A stretch of DNA of 64,000 nucleotides from Aromatoleum petrolei (GCF_017894385.1 NZ_CP059560.1:2728001-2792000), one strand, 5' to 3'. Numbered from the stretch's first letter, positions 1-9,526 are shown. The notes: generated by a model not told the origin, from the letters alone. Translations and numbers: made by a program.

Positions 1-746
1 ACCGGGCAGGCCATATTGCTCGCGAGGTCTTCGGCCAGTGGTGCGGGGTGGATGATCGTCCGCGCCGAACTGGCGCTGAGGTAGTCGATCCGCGTCGGGC
101 GCAGACGCACCGCTGCGAGCGCCTCGCGCATCGTGTCGGCGGCGGGGCGGAGCAGTTCGCAGTGTGAGGGCACACTGACGGCGAGCCGCTCGGTTCGCGT
201 GGCGCCGTGCTCGAGCGCAAGCCGGGCGACGTCCTCCATCGCCGCCTCGGCGCCGGCGACGACCATCTGGCGCTCCGCGTTGCGGTTGGCGACGTACACG
301 GGGCTGGCCGGCGCATGGACGCGCGCGACGAGCTGCGCGCACCGGCGGACGTCCAGCCCGACGATGGCCGTCATCCCGTAGCCGCGAGGGAAGCTGTCTT
401 CCATGAGGCGAGCGCGCAGGGCGACGAGTCGCAGCGCGTCGCAATAGTCCAGCGCACCGGCGACGACGGCGGCCGGGAAGGCGCCGATGGACATGCCGGC
501 CACCAGGTCCGGGCGCGCGCCGCGGGCGATCAGGCTGCGGGCCGTTGCGACGCCGGCGATCAGCAGGCTCAACTGGACCGCGACGGTCGAGGCCAGTGCC
601 TCGGCGCTGTCGAGGCCGAGCGGGTCGAGGTGCAACACCTCGGCCGCCTCGGCGAGGGCCGCGGCGACTTGCTCGTCCGCAGGCAGGGCATGCAGCATCC
701 CCGGACGCTGTGATCCCTGCCCGGGAAAGAGGAAGGCAGTGCTCAT
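1..746 (-). CDS. mdcH: Malonate decarboxylase, epsilon subunit (malonyl-CoA:ACP transacylase), partial
   Basis: The protein starts MSTAFLFPGQGSQRPGM, the FPGQGSQ signature of FabD-type acyltransferases. A GMSIG motif (rc of about 480-500) fits the nucleophile-elbow serine of MdcH. MdcH primes the enzyme by moving malonyl from CoA to the acyl-carrier subunit MdcC. The ATG at 746 overlaps the end of mdcG by four bases, so the genes are translationally coupled. The 3' end lies outside the window; about 248 codons are present of a family length near 300. It is the last visible gene of the mdc operon. Confidence 0.9.
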   Translation of the reverse strand, partial: MSTAFLFPGQGSQRPGMLHALPADEQVAAALAEAAEVLHLDPLGLDSAEALASTVAVQLSLLIAGVATARSLIARGARPDLVAGMSIGAFPAAVVAGALDYCDALRLVALRARLMEDSFPRGYGMTAIVGLDVRRCAQLVARVHAPASPVYVANRNAERQMVVAGAEAAMEDVARLALEHGATRTERLAVSVPSHCELLRPAADTMREALAAVRLRPTRIDYLSASSARTIIHPAPLAEDLASNMACP

Positions 747-1375
747 GCGGCCTCCCCCCGTTCATTGCGGTATGCCCACGGATCGGCCACCAGCACCGGC
801 CCGCGGTCGGTCTTCAGCAGAACTCGTCCACGTCCGGCGAGCCACTCGTTGAGCGCGAAAGCGCCCGCGCCGGTTTCGATCTGGATGTCGAGCCGGCAGG
901 CGACGCCGCCCTGCAGGGCTTGCAGGCGTCGGCGCTGCAGCGCCGATGGCGCGACGGCGGCGCGCAGCACGAGATCGAGATCACTGTTCGCATGCAGGAT
1001 CGCTGCGCCGGTCGCCAGCGCGAACGCCGTGCTGCCGGCCGGCCCCCAGGCGAGGCCGATCTCGTCCAGCGGCGGCACGAGCCGGTGCAGCGTGTCGAGC
1101 ACGGGATGGGCCGGCCGTTCGCCGCCTGCGCGCACGCCCTGCGCCAGTGTTTCCGGGGAGAGCGCGCGCAGGACGGCGTCGCGGGCGACCCAGCTCGCAT
1201 GCCGTTCGGCACGCGAGCTGCCGCGCAGGCCCACGGCGACGAGGCCCGGCTGTGCGGCCTCGGCGCGCCGCACGACGACCGGCCACGCGGCACGCACCCA
1301 CCCCGGCAGCGGTCCCCGCAATGCGCCAGGGTCGCGCAGCCACAGCAGGTCGTGGGGGCGGAACGCGGTGTTCAT
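743..1375 (-). CDS. mdcG: Phosphoribosyl-dephospho-CoA transferase (malonate decarboxylase holo-ACP synthase)
   Basis: A 210-residue protein. It attaches the 2'-(5''-phosphoribosyl)-3'-dephospho-CoA prosthetic group, made by MdcB, to the serine of the acyl-carrier subunit MdcC. A nucleotidyltransferase-type S-D-L-D pair (D132, D134) sits where MdcG keeps its metal-binding aspartates. Length and operon position match known mdcG genes. It overlaps mdcH downstream by ATGA-type coupling and follows madM after a 14-base gap, so it is cotranscribed. Confidence 0.9.
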   Translation of the reverse strand: MNTAFRPHDLLWLRDPGALRGPLPGWVRAAWPVVVRRAEAAQPGLVAVGLRGSSRAERHASWVARDAVLRALSPETLAQGVRAGGERPAHPVLDTLHRLVPPLDEIGLAWGPAGSTAFALATGAAILHANSDLDLVLRAAVAPSALQRRRLQALQGGVACRLDIQIETGAGAFALNEWLAGRGRVLLKTDRGPVLVADPWAYRNERGEAA

Positions 1376-1389
1376 CGCGCGTGCCGCCG

Positions 1390-2154
1390 TCAGCCGACCA
1401 GCGCCTGGGTGGCGAGGAACAGCACCGACGGTCCCATCAGGCAGCCCAGCCCGGTGTAGAAGGTCGAGGTCATCGCACCGTAGGGCACCAGCTTCGGATC
1501 GATCGCGGCGAGCGCGCCGCAGACACCGCTGGTCGTGCCCATCATGCCGCCGAACACCATGGCGGTGCGGGGATTGTCGAGATGGATGCTGCGGGCGAAG
1601 AACGGGGTCCCGACCATCACGAGAATCGACTTCACCAGACCGGCGGCGATGCTCAGCGCCATCACGTCGGAACTCGCGCCGATCGCGGCGCCGGTGACCG
1701 GGCCGACGATGTAGGTCACGGCCCCGGCGCCGATCGTCGCCATGCTGACTGCATCGTCATAGCCGAAGGCCGCCGCCACCGCCGCACCCACCACGAAGGA
1801 CAGCACGACGCCGGCGAAGAGGGACACGATGCCACTGAGCCCCGCCTTCCGGATCTCGGAGAGATGGACGCCGAAGGCGGTGGCCGTGATCGCGAAATCC
1901 CGGATCATGGCGCCGCCCATGAAGCCCACGCCGGCAAGCATGGGCACGTCGGCGACGCCCTTCTGGCCGCCGGTGAGCACGCCGCTGACATAGGCGAGGC
2001 CGAGGCCGAGCATGATCGCGATGGCCGACCCGTGCAGGCGGCCGCGGGTGAACTTCGCCGACAGCCAGTACGACACCATCATGGTCAGCGCGACGACGGC
2101 AAAGCCGGTGAGCAGGCCGTTCTTGACGAGGACATCGACAATGAGCTTTTCCAT
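1390..2154 (-). CDS. madM: Malonate transporter, MadM subunit
   Basis: A 254-residue, strongly hydrophobic protein with about eight or nine predicted membrane helices and many Gly/Ala-rich segments. MadL and MadM together form the two-component malonate:cation symporter first described for Malonomonas rubra. It lies six bases downstream of madL within the malonate decarboxylase operon, so uptake and decarboxylation are co-expressed. No soluble domain is visible. Confidence 0.9.
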   Translation of the reverse strand: MEKLIVDVLVKNGLLTGFAVVALTMMVSYWLSAKFTRGRLHGSAIAIMLGLGLAYVSGVLTGGQKGVADVPMLAGVGFMGGAMIRDFAITATAFGVHLSEIRKAGLSGIVSLFAGVVLSFVVGAAVAAAFGYDDAVSMATIGAGAVTYIVGPVTGAAIGASSDVMALSIAAGLVKSILVMVGTPFFARSIHLDNPRTAMVFGGMMGTTSGVCGALAAIDPKLVPYGAMTSTFYTGLGCLMGPSVLFLATQALVG

Positions 2155-2160
2155 GGCGGC

Positions 2161-2553
2161 TTACTCCGTTACGACCTGGGTCCGAAAGGAAGACGCGTCT
2201 TCCTTGCCGATGCGCTCGACGAGCGGAATCAGCGCGAAGCACACGACGACGGCGAGCACGCCGGCGAGCACGGCCGCCGGTCCGCCCTTCAGCGCGGCGA
2301 CGACGTTCTGCTGGGCGGCCATCGCGACGACGACCGGAATGTAGATGGCGCTCCAGAACTGAACGCCCTCCTTGGTCGGCTGCGGCAGCAGGTTGTGCTT
2401 GCGCAGGTACTCCGACGAAAAGATCAGCAACAGCATCGCGAAGCCGACGCCGCCGACGTTCGCCTTCACGCCGATGGCTGCGCCGAGGAAGTCGCCGACG
2501 ATCAGGCCGGCGAGCACGCAGGCGGCCAGCAGTCCCGTTCCGTAGATGGTCAT
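2161..2553 (-). CDS. madL: Malonate transporter, MadL subunit
   Basis: A 130-residue membrane protein with about four hydrophobic helices (residues ~5-25, 35-50, 65-85, 92-112). Size and sequence character match MadL, the small partner of MadM. A purine-rich AGGAGAT motif just upstream of the ATG at 2553 is a good ribosome site. A 130-base gap separates it from mdcE upstream, the only long gap in the operon. No obvious terminator is seen there, so readthrough is likely. Confidence 0.88.
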   Translation of the reverse strand: MTIYGTGLLAACVLAGLIVGDFLGAAIGVKANVGGVGFAMLLLIFSSEYLRKHNLLPQPTKEGVQFWSAIYIPVVVAMAAQQNVVAALKGGPAAVLAGVLAVVVCFALIPLVERIGKEDASSFRTQVVTE

Positions 2554-2683
2554 GGTGGATCTCCTTGTGGTGCGTGCGCTGCTGCGTGCAGCGCTTGTGT
2601 GGTTTGTGTGCGGCTCGGGCAGGCGTCCGGGTTGTCTCCTCCGTTCGGCCGTCCCGCAGCATGGTCCTGCGATGCTCCCCCGG

Positions 2684-3505
2684 TCAGTCCTCCCTCCATG
2701 GGGTGCGCAATCGGTCGCGCACCTGTTGCGATAGCTGCCGTGCCGGCTGCTTCAGCCGTCCCGACAAGTCCCTCTGCGTATCCGCCCGGATATCCGCGAG
2801 CGCCTCGGCGAGGCAGCTGTCCACGCGGTCCAGGTCGCGCGCGCTGGGCGCGTCCGGGTGCTCCACCCGCAGCAGGCGCCACAGCAGGCCGAGCTGCGCG
2901 AAGCTGCCGATGTCGTAGGCCATCGGCGGAATCGTCGCCGCCAACGCGTCCAGCTCCTCGACCGAGCGCAGCGTCACGCGCGCCGCGGCGGCCTTGCCCA
3001 TGGCGTGCACCATGACCGCCGGATCGTCGAGCGCGATCAGCCGGTTCGCCTGGTAACCGTGCGCGAGCAGCGCCCCCGACATCGCCTTGCCGACGATGAG
3101 GCCGATGACCGGATGTCCGGCGAGCCGTGCGTCGGCGTAGGCTGCGGCGGCCCCCGCCAGCGCCTGGTGGATCCCGTAGGCCTCCTCGCGCCGGCCGTAG
3201 GCCTGGCTCGCGACGTCGATCACCGCGACGATCGGCCGCTTGCAGGCCTTGGCGGCGTCGGCGGCGATCACCTCGCGCACCGCGCGCGCAATCATCCACG
3301 CCTCCACCAGCCCGACCTCGCCATTGCGCACCCGCGGGAAGGGATTGGCGGCGTCGCGCACGACGGCGATGTAGCGCGCGGGCTCGCCCGCCAGCGCCGC
3401 GTCGACCACGCGCACGCTCGCGGCGTAGCCGTCCAGTGCCTTTCCATTATTGGTCAACGCGGCCAGCCATGCTGCCCCGCGACCGGGCTCCTTGCCCTGT
3501 TCCAT
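2684..3505 (-). CDS. mdcE: Malonate decarboxylase, gamma subunit
   Basis: Start chosen at the ATG at 3505 (MEQGKEPGRGAAW), two bases after the mdcD stop; a longer open frame upstream is antisense noise from mdcD. 273 residues, in the usual MdcE range. With MdcD it forms the carboxyltransferase-like decarboxylase component, which releases CO2 from malonyl-S-ACP to give acetyl-S-ACP. The sequence has a crotonase/carboxyltransferase feel, with Gly/Ala-rich segments such as GLIVGKAMSGALLAHG forming the oxyanion-hole region. Confidence 0.9.
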   Translation of the reverse strand: MEQGKEPGRGAAWLAALTNNGKALDGYAASVRVVDAALAGEPARYIAVVRDAANPFPRVRNGEVGLVEAWMIARAVREVIAADAAKACKRPIVAVIDVASQAYGRREEAYGIHQALAGAAAAYADARLAGHPVIGLIVGKAMSGALLAHGYQANRLIALDDPAVMVHAMGKAAAARVTLRSVEELDALAATIPPMAYDIGSFAQLGLLWRLLRVEHPDAPSARDLDRVDSCLAEALADIRADTQRDLSGRLKQPARQLSQQVRDRLRTPWRED

Positions 3506-3507
3506 GG

Positions 3508-4353
3508 TCAGAGTCCTCTCTCGTAAATGGCGCGGACGTCTTCCGGCCGGGCTTGTCGGGCAGGATCCACGGCCGCGAGGCAGGCGAGGAATTCCTCGTG
3601 CCGGTCGCTGCGATGCCGGGGCGGCACCCCGGCGTGCAGCGCGGCGCGAACTTCGGCCCGGATCGCGTCGGCGTCGTCCTCGACGAAGGCGTCGGCGAGT
3701 CGCGAGCGATAGCGTTGTTCGCCGCCGGTGATGCTCCAGATGAAGGGGCGGTCGCGCGAGTCGTATTCCGCGATGCCCGCCTCCTGCTCGATGACGGCCG
3801 GGCCGTTGAGGCCGAGTCGGGCCTCCTGCGTGACGATCAGCCTGCTGCACAGGCCCGCGGCGATCGACATCCCGCCGAAGCAGCCGACGGTGCCGGCCGT
3901 GATGCCGACGACGGGCCGATAGCGGCGCAGGTCGACGATTGCCGCGTGGATCTCGGCGATCGCCGCGAGCCCGAGGTTGGCCTCCTGCAGGCGGACGCCG
4001 CCGGTCTCGAACACGATCACCGCGCGCGTCGGCACGCCCCGGCGGTTGTCCTCGGCGGCCAGCTCGAGTGCGCCGGCGATCTTCGCGCCGCCGACCTCGC
4101 CCATGCTGCCGCCCTGGAATCCGCCCTCGATGGCGAGCACCACGGCGGGCTCGCCGTCGATGCGTCCCTTCGCCACGACGACGCCGTCATCGGCCTGCGT
4201 CACGACCCCCTGCTGCGCGAGCCAGGGCGAGGCGACACGGTCGAAGGGCCCGATCAGCTCGCGCATCGAGCCCGCGTCGAGCAGGTCCCGCGCCCGCGTC
4301 CGGGCATTCATCTCGATAAAGCTGCGGCGTTTCAGCAATGCTTCGGTATTCAT
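3508..4353 (-). CDS. mdcD: Malonate decarboxylase, beta subunit
   Basis: Start at the ATG at 4353 (MNTEALLKRRSFIEMNARTR), giving 281 residues, the family norm. It is the acetyl-CoA carboxylase beta-like half of the decarboxylase core, pairing with MdcE. Typical stretches include a GGVRLQEANLGLAAIAEIHA helix and the Gly-rich GTVGCFGGMSIAAGL segment expected to form the oxyanion hole. It lies seven bases after mdcC and two bases before mdcE. Confidence 0.92.
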   Translation of the reverse strand: MNTEALLKRRSFIEMNARTRARDLLDAGSMRELIGPFDRVASPWLAQQGVVTQADDGVVVAKGRIDGEPAVVLAIEGGFQGGSMGEVGGAKIAGALELAAEDNRRGVPTRAVIVFETGGVRLQEANLGLAAIAEIHAAIVDLRRYRPVVGITAGTVGCFGGMSIAAGLCSRLIVTQEARLGLNGPAVIEQEAGIAEYDSRDRPFIWSITGGEQRYRSRLADAFVEDDADAIRAEVRAALHAGVPPRHRSDRHEEFLACLAAVDPARQARPEDVRAIYERGL

Positions 4354-4360
4354 CTCGTCC

Positions 4361-4669
4361 TCACTTGCCGTCGATGGCGTCGAGTTCCTCGAAGGCCTGC
4401 TCGATGCGCATCCGCACGACGCCCGGTGTGGCGCCAAAATCGTTGATCTCGATCCGCGAGGCAGGCAGCTCGCGGGCGCCGAGCACGCGTTCCAGCACGG
4501 CCGCCCAAGTGCGCCCCATCCCCTTCACCGAGGTCGTCACCGCGACCTCGGTGCGACCGTGCGTGCCCGGTTCGAGCAGCACCTCCAGATCGCCCGAGGC
4601 GACGACACCGACCGCGGCCCGGCCGCGTGCGGGGGTGCCGGCGGCGTATGCGAGAGTGATCCTTTCCAT
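4361..4669 (-). CDS. mdcC: Malonate decarboxylase, delta subunit (acyl carrier protein)
   Basis: A 102-residue acyl-carrier subunit. Serine 25 in the sequence VVASGDLEVLLEP matches the position that carries the phosphoribosyl-dephospho-CoA arm in the Klebsiella MdcC protein. The acyl group rides on this arm between MdcA, MdcD/E and MdcH. Residues are acidic and Gly-rich around the attachment site as expected. It is closely packed between mdcB and mdcD. Confidence 0.93.
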   Translation of the reverse strand: MERITLAYAAGTPARGRAAVGVVASGDLEVLLEPGTHGRTEVAVTTSVKGMGRTWAAVLERVLGARELPASRIEINDFGATPGVVRMRIEQAFEELDAIDGK

Positions 4670-4684
4670 TCGTGTTCCTCCTGA

Positions 4685-5572
4685 TCAGGCTGTCGCTTGC
4701 GCTTCGACGCGGTCGAGAAAGAGCGTCGCCGCGAGCAGATCGGCCGCGCCCCCCGGTGAGACGTCGAGCGCAAGCAGGTGTTTTTCCAGTGCCCGCAGGG
4801 CGCGTCGCCCCGCCGCACGGCCCGCGCCGCCGGCGGCCAGCACTCCGGCGGCGCCGTCCTGGACTGCCGCGAGGGCCGTCGGCCCGCCGCGCGACAGGAC
4901 GCAGGTGTCGTCGAGTTCGGCCATCACCGCGAGCAGCGCATTGAGTCGCGCGGCGTCCTCGGGATCCCCGCGCTCGCGCGACGCGCGCAAGGTCGGCAAG
5001 GCCGCGCGCGTCACGTGCGGGAAACCGGCCTGGGCCTGCGCCCTGGCGCCGCCGACGCCGTAGGCGCGGCAGGCACGCTCCCCCTTGTGACCGGTGGCGG
5101 CGGGCGCGAAGCGGTCGGGCAGGCGCGCCAGCGCCGCGGCGCGTGCGGCAACGAGCCCCGCATCGCCGCGGCCGGGCATCTGCGCGACCGCCGTGACGAG
5201 CAGGCCCAGGGCCCAGATCGCGCCGCGATGCGTGTTGATCCCGCCTGTGGCGCGCAGCATTGCCGCCTCGCCGTCGCGGCCGATCGCCCCGATGCGCTCG
5301 CGCAGCGCCTGCAACTCGCCTTCCGCCTCGCCCGCCGCCGCCATCGCCGCGAACGCCGGATGCAGGGTCCGTGCGGAATGGCACATCAAGGGCCAGCTGA
5401 GGTCGCGGTGCGCGCCGCGCCCGCGGAAATCGACGAGTCCGGGCTTGGGGCTGAGGGTGACTTCGTCGATCAGGGCGGCGACGGCATGGTCCGCCAGCCG
5501 TGTCGCGTGCGGGCGGGCCGGCGTCGCGACCGCCGCGAAGGGCCGCGCAGTCAGTTCCGATGTCGAGCCCAT
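4685..5572 (-). CDS. mdcB: Triphosphoribosyl-dephospho-CoA synthase
   Basis: Makes the prosthetic-group precursor 2'-(5''-triphosphoribosyl)-3'-dephospho-CoA from ATP and dephospho-CoA (CitG/MdcB family). Start at the ATG at 5572, overlapping the mdcA stop (ATGA); 295 residues. Family motifs are visible: [19 protein letters not shown] near residue 40 and the [11 protein letters not shown] segment near 125. It is translationally coupled to mdcA. Confidence 0.92.
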   Translation of the reverse strand: MGSTSELTARPFAAVATPARPHATRLADHAVAALIDEVTLSPKPGLVDFRGRGAHRDLSWPLMCHSARTLHPAFAAMAAAGEAEGELQALRERIGAIGRDGEAAMLRATGGINTHRGAIWALGLLVTAVAQMPGRGDAGLVAARAAALARLPDRFAPAATGHKGERACRAYGVGGARAQAQAGFPHVTRAALPTLRASRERGDPEDAARLNALLAVMAELDDTCVLSRGGPTALAAVQDGAAGVLAAGGAGRAAGRRALRALEKHLLALDVSPGGAADLLAATLFLDRVEAQATA

Positions 5573-7239
5573 CACCAGCTCCTGAACTTCGCGGGCGGGT
5601 TGTACAGGCCGCCCGACCAGGTGACGAGGTCCGCCACGCTCTTGGCGGCCAGCAGCGATCGCGTCGCCTCGCCGCGCTGCACGCCGAGGTCCTCGGGCAG
5701 CGCGATCAGCCCGTCGCGGCGCAGCTGCTGCGTCGTGCGCGGGTCGTGCGTCAGGCCGATCGGCGTCACGCCGGAGACCGCGGCGAGCATGGCCTTGCGC
5801 TCCTCCAGCGAACGCGCCTTGTACAGGTAGGCGATGCCTTCCTCGGTCAGCACGTGCGTGACGTCGTCGCCGTAGATCATCACCGGCGCGAGCGGCATGC
5901 CGGTGTCGCGGGCGACATCCACGGCGTCGAGCGATTCGACGATGGTCGGTTTGCCGCCGGCCTGGAAGGTCTCGACCAGTTGCACGACGAGCTTCCGGCC
6001 GCGTGCCAGCGGGTCGTCGGTCTCGACGAGATCCAGCCACGCCGGGGTCGGATGGCGGCGTCCGCGCGGGTCGTGGCCCATGTTCGGCGCCCCGCCGAAG
6101 CCCGTCAGGCGGCCGTGCGTGACGGTGGAGGAATTGCCCAGGCCGTCCATCTGCAGCGTCGAGCCGATGAAGAGGTCGACCGCGTACTGCCCGGCAAGCT
6201 GGCAGAGGGCGCGGTTCGAGCGCATGGAACCGTCGCGGCCGGTGAAGAAGACGTCGGGCCGCGCCGCGACATACTTCTCCATCCCCAGTTCGCCGCCGAA
6301 GCAGTGCATGCTTTCCACCCAGCCGCTCTCGATCGCGGGAATCAGCGTCGGGTGCGGGTTGAGCGTCCAGTTGCGGCAGATCTTGCCCTTGAGGCCGAGC
6401 TTCTCGCCGTAGGTCGGCAGGATCAGCTCGATCGCGGCGGTGTTGAAGCCGATCCCGTGATTGAGCGACTGCACCTGGTGCCGCTCATACACGCCGCGGA
6501 TCGCCATCATCGCCATCAGGATGTGCATTGGCGAGATGAGGCGGGGGTCGCGCGTGAAGAGGGGCTCGATGAAGAAGGGCCTGTCCGCCTGGACGACGAA
6601 GTCGATCCACGAGGCCGGCACATCCACGCGCGGCAGCTCGCCGGGATCGTCGACGATCTCATTCACCTGCGCGATGACGATGCCGTCGCTGAAGGCGGCG
6701 GCCTCGACCAGCGCGGGGGTGTCTTCCGTGCTGGGGCCCGTGTACAGATTGCCCTGACGGTCGGCCGCATAGGCGGCAACCAGCACCACGTTGGGGATCA
6801 GGTCGACGAACAGGCGGGCATAGAGCTCGATGTAGGTGTGGATCGCGCCGACCTCGAGCCGGCCGTCGGCGAGGAACTGCGAGATGCGCAGGCTCTGCGT
6901 CCCCGCGTAGGCGAAGTCGAGCTTGCGGGCGATGCCGCGTTCGAACAGATCGAGATGCTCGGGCCGGCTCACGCTCGGCATGATCAGGTGCAGGTCGTGG
7001 AGCACCGCGGGGTCCGTGCGCGCGAGGGAACGCGAGAGGAAGTCGGCCTGCTTCTGGTTGTTGCCTTCGAGCACGACGCGGTCGCCCGGGGCGATGAGCC
7101 GCTCGAGCGCCTCGACGAGGCGGTCCTGATACAGGACGACGCCGTCGGCAAGGGCGCGAACCTGCTCGAGGCGGCGCTGTTTCTCGCGCCGCCTGCGGCT
7201 CCACCGCGGGTCGAGTTGAGCACTGGCTTGCATGTTCAC
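5572..7239 (-). CDS. mdcA: Malonate decarboxylase, alpha subunit (acetyl-S-ACP:malonate ACP transferase)
   Basis: First gene of the operon, 555 residues, the family norm. MdcA exchanges acetyl for malonyl on the acyl-carrier subunit. It belongs to the CoA-transferase superfamily related to citrate lyase alpha. Recognisable parts are [20 protein letters not shown] near residue 52 and the [20 protein letters not shown] stretch. The first of two close ATGs is used (7239; an alternative is 7233). Confidence 0.93.
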   Translation of the reverse strand: MNMQASAQLDPRWSRRRREKQRRLEQVRALADGVVLYQDRLVEALERLIAPGDRVVLEGNNQKQADFLSRSLARTDPAVLHDLHLIMPSVSRPEHLDLFERGIARKLDFAYAGTQSLRISQFLADGRLEVGAIHTYIELYARLFVDLIPNVVLVAAYAADRQGNLYTGPSTEDTPALVEAAAFSDGIVIAQVNEIVDDPGELPRVDVPASWIDFVVQADRPFFIEPLFTRDPRLISPMHILMAMMAIRGVYERHQVQSLNHGIGFNTAAIELILPTYGEKLGLKGKICRNWTLNPHPTLIPAIESGWVESMHCFGGELGMEKYVAARPDVFFTGRDGSMRSNRALCQLAGQYAVDLFIGSTLQMDGLGNSSTVTHGRLTGFGGAPNMGHDPRGRRHPTPAWLDLVETDDPLARGRKLVVQLVETFQAGGKPTIVESLDAVDVARDTGMPLAPVMIYGDDVTHVLTEEGIAYLYKARSLEERKAMLAAVSGVTPIGLTHDPRTTQQLRRDGLIALPEDLGVQRGEATRSLLAAKSVADLVTWSGGLYNPPAKFRSW

Positions 7240-7265
7240 TCCGTCAAGTTGGACTTCGTGATGGC

Positions 7266-7294
7266 AAGATAGGCCTGCCGAACGGTAGCTTCAA
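7266..7294 (-). promoter_or_regulatory. Putative sigma-70 promoter of the mdc operon
   Basis: On the minus strand TTGAAG (7289-7294) and TATCTT (7266-7271) are separated by exactly 17 bases. This would start transcription near 7259, 20 bases upstream of the mdcA ATG. The elements match the consensus at four or five of six positions. The AT-rich dyad at 7312-7333 lies just upstream, where a LysR activator usually binds. Confidence 0.5.
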
Positions 7295-7311
7295 TCAACC
7301 GAGAAGTTGTT

Positions 7312-7333
7312 TTATTAACTTGAGAGTAATTAA
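7312..7333. promoter_or_regulatory. Candidate MdcR operator dyad
   Basis: An imperfect AT-rich inverted repeat with arms TTATTAACT and AGTAATTAA lies between the divergent mdcA and mdcR promoters. It contains the T-N11-A type spacing favoured by LysR regulators. A second small dyad (CAAC...GTTG) is at 7297-7310. Assignment to MdcR rests on position and symmetry only. Confidence 0.4.
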
Positions 7334-7339
7334 AATTTG

Positions 7340-7367
7340 TTGATCGTCCCTTGATTTCCCTTATCTA
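7340..7367 (+). promoter_or_regulatory. Putative sigma-70 promoter of mdcR
   Basis: TTGATC (7340-7345) and TATCTA (7362-7367) are spaced by 16 bases. A GGGAGG ribosome site (7377-7382) precedes the mdcR ATG at 7391. The adjacent dyad would place MdcR over or just upstream of its own promoter, the usual autoregulatory arrangement. Confidence 0.45.
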
Positions 7368-7390
7368 CTCACCTTTGGGAGGCGCCCGCG

Positions 7391-8299
7391 ATGCAGGTCG
7401 ATGAGCAGGTGACGTTCCGCAAACTCGAAGTCTTTCTCGCGTTCCTGGAGCTCGGGAACATGAACCGCGTCGCCGAGGCGGTCGGCCAGAGTACGGTCAG
7501 CGTGCATCGCGCCCTGCATTCGCTCGAAGAGGGGCTGCGCTGTCCGTTGTTCCGCCGTGAGGGGCGGCGCCTGATCCCGCTCGCCGCCGCCTACGCATTC
7601 GCGGAGCATGCGGGGCGCGCGGTGCGGGCGTGCGTCGACGGCATCGAGGCGGCGCGCGAGGCGGCCGGCTTCACGACGGCGCGGCTGCGCATCGGCGCCC
7701 TGTATTCGCTCACCGTGCGCACGCTGCCGCGCCTGCTGATGCGGCTCAAGGCGCGCAGGCCCGAGCTCGACGTCGAGCTGACGCTCGGCTCCAACCGCGA
7801 TCTGCTCGACAAGCTCAACGACGACCGCCTCGATGCCATCGTGATCGCGGTGCAGGCCGATACGCCGGTTGCCGAGCTGATCGCCATCCCGATGTTCGAC
7901 GACGAGATCTGCTTCGCGACCCCGCGCGACTCCCGCTATGCCGACCGCAGGACGATCGACCTGCAGGAGATGCGCGGCGAGAAATTCGTCAGTCTCAGCG
8001 AGGACTTCGCCACCTACCGCGACTTCGTCCAGGCCTTCGAGATCGCCGGATTCCGGCCCGAGATCGCGATGCGCGTCGGCGACATCTTCTCCCTGACCAA
8101 TCTGGTCAGTGGCGGGGTCGGCCATGCGCTGCTGCCGCGCCGGGTCGAGGAGTTCACGCCGCAGGTCAGGTTCATTCCGCTCGAGGCGCGCTATGCCACG
8201 AGCCAGCACATCGCGCTGCTGCTGCCGCGCAAGCGCGAGCGCAATCCGAACCTGCTGGCGCTGTCGGCCGAATGCCGCATGTTCAAGTGGCGCGAGTAG
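7391..8299 (+). CDS. mdcR: LysR-family regulator of malonate decarboxylase genes
   Basis: A 302-residue LysR-type regulator: N-terminal winged helix-turn-helix (residues ~8-66, with FRKLEVFLAFLELGNMNRVAE and the STVSVHRALHSLEEGL recognition helix) and a C-terminal periplasmic-binding-like effector domain (~90-295). It is divergent from the malonate decarboxylase operon, as in known mdc loci, where MdcR activates the operon in response to malonate. The effector is inferred from context. Confidence 0.88.
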   Translation: MQVDEQVTFRKLEVFLAFLELGNMNRVAEAVGQSTVSVHRALHSLEEGLRCPLFRREGRRLIPLAAAYAFAEHAGRAVRACVDGIEAAREAAGFTTARLRIGALYSLTVRTLPRLLMRLKARRPELDVELTLGSNRDLLDKLNDDRLDAIVIAVQADTPVAELIAIPMFDDEICFATPRDSRYADRRTIDLQEMRGEKFVSLSEDFATYRDFVQAFEIAGFRPEIAMRVGDIFSLTNLVSGGVGHALLPRRVEEFTPQVRFIPLEARYATSQHIALLLPRKRERNPNLLALSAECRMFKWRE

Positions 8300-8303
8300 G
8301 CGC

Positions 8304-8320
8304 GCCGACGACTCGTCGGC
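8304..8320. terminator. Hairpin between convergent mdcR and the binding-protein gene
   Basis: A perfect 7-bp stem (GCCGACG / CGTCGGC) with a three-base loop lies five bases after the mdcR stop. No T-tract follows on either strand, so if it terminates transcription it is not a canonical intrinsic terminator. It could serve either convergent gene. Confidence 0.35.
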
Positions 8321-8339
8321 CGGGCGGGAAAAGCGGGGG

Positions 8340-9431
8340 TCAGGGCACCGGGAACAGCGTGTGGTGCCACTTGCGCAGGAAGTCGCGGCGCTTGACCTGG
8401 TCGAGGTAGGTCATCAGGCCGGGCCCGATCGGGATCGGACGGAAGGCGCCGCCGAGCTGGCGGCGCAGCTCGGTGGCCGCGGCATCCTCGGGCACGTCGT
8501 CGCGCACCGAGAAGAAACCCGGGTTCTGCGCGAGCTGCCGTTGCCCCTCGTGCGACAGCAGGTAGTCGAGCCACAGGCGCGCGGCGTTGGGATGCCGCGC
8601 GCCGCGGGAGATGAAGGCGATGCGGCTGAGCACCAGCGTGTAGTCGCGCGGCAGCACCACGCCGATCGCGGGGTCGTCGTGGGCGCGCAGCAGCGCGTAG
8701 GAGCCGAGCACGTTGTAGCCGATCAGGGCCTCGCCCGACGCGATGCGGTCGAGCATGCCGGTGGTCGAGGCGAGGGTCACCGTGCCGGTGCGGCCGAAGG
8801 CTTGGGCGAGCTTCCAGAACACGACCGGGTTGGCGATCACGTCCTGCGTGTGCAGCATGAAGCCGAGGCCCGAAGTGGAGGGTTCGTAGGTTGCCAGCTT
8901 GCCGCGGAAGCGCTCGGGCTGCTGGGCGAGCAGGCGCAACAGCTCGGCATGGGTCGTGGGCACCTCGGCGGGAGCGAGGAGCTTGCGGTTGTACGCGATC
9001 GCCACCGGTTCGAAGGTGGTGCCGAAGGCCTCGTTCTTCCACACCGCCCATTCGGGCAGCGCGGCCGTTTCGGCGGAGCGGTGGGGCTGGGCGTAGCCGT
9101 CGTTGACGAGCTTCACCTGCAGGTCCACCGCCGAGCTCCACACGATGTCGGGCTGCTCGCCGCGCGCAGCCTCGTCGAGGAAGCGCCGCGACAGCTCGCC
9201 GCTGTTGAGGTCCTCGTAGTGCACGCGCACCCCGGGGTAGCGGCGTTCGAAGTCCTGCAGCAGCGGGCGCGCGATGCGCTCGTCGGTCACCGCGTAAATG
9301 ATCACCCGGCCCTCGCGTACAGCCGCCGCGTACCGCGTGTCGTCACGTTCGGCGTGCGCTCCGGCGACAGGCAGCACGCACGCGCACGCAAGAGTGACGG
9401 TGCGGAGCAGGCGGGGCAGAAAGGAGCTCAA
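8340..9431 (-). CDS. Periplasmic ABC-type solute-binding protein (iron(III)/AfuA-like family)
   Basis: A 363-residue secreted protein of the SBP_bac_6/AfuA type. I place the start at the TTG at 9431 because a strong GAGGAGG ribosome site sits eight bases upstream. The translation then opens with a clean signal peptide (about SSFLPRLLRTVTLACACVLPVAGAHA). An in-frame ATG at 9503 would add 24 polar residues before the signal. It is divergent from the tctD-tctE pair and no permease genes follow. It may therefore act as a ligand-sensing partner of the kinase TctE rather than as part of a transporter (inference). Confidence 0.75.
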   Translation of the reverse strand: MSSFLPRLLRTVTLACACVLPVAGAHAERDDTRYAAAVREGRVIIYAVTDERIARPLLQDFERRYPGVRVHYEDLNSGELSRRFLDEAARGEQPDIVWSSAVDLQVKLVNDGYAQPHRSAETAALPEWAVWKNEAFGTTFEPVAIAYNRKLLAPAEVPTTHAELLRLLAQQPERFRGKLATYEPSTSGLGFMLHTQDVIANPVVFWKLAQAFGRTGTVTLASTTGMLDRIASGEALIGYNVLGSYALLRAHDDPAIGVVLPRDYTLVLSRIAFISRGARHPNAARLWLDYLLSHEGQRQLAQNPGFFSVRDDVPEDAAATELRRQLGGAFRPIPIGPGLMTYLDQVKRRDFLRKWHHTLFPVP

Positions 9432-9526
9432 TCCGGATTCCTCCTCGCAGTCGGCGGCGGTTTTGCGCGATGCGATCGTTTGCGGCACGATGATCCTTCC
9501 CACGGCTTTCGATTCACTTTCAGACG

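Noticed and set aside
9432..9503. N-terminal extension of the binding protein from an ATG at 9503
   Set aside because: It would put 24 polar residues before the signal peptide and lacks a ribosome site; the TTG at 9431 has GAGGAGG at good spacing.
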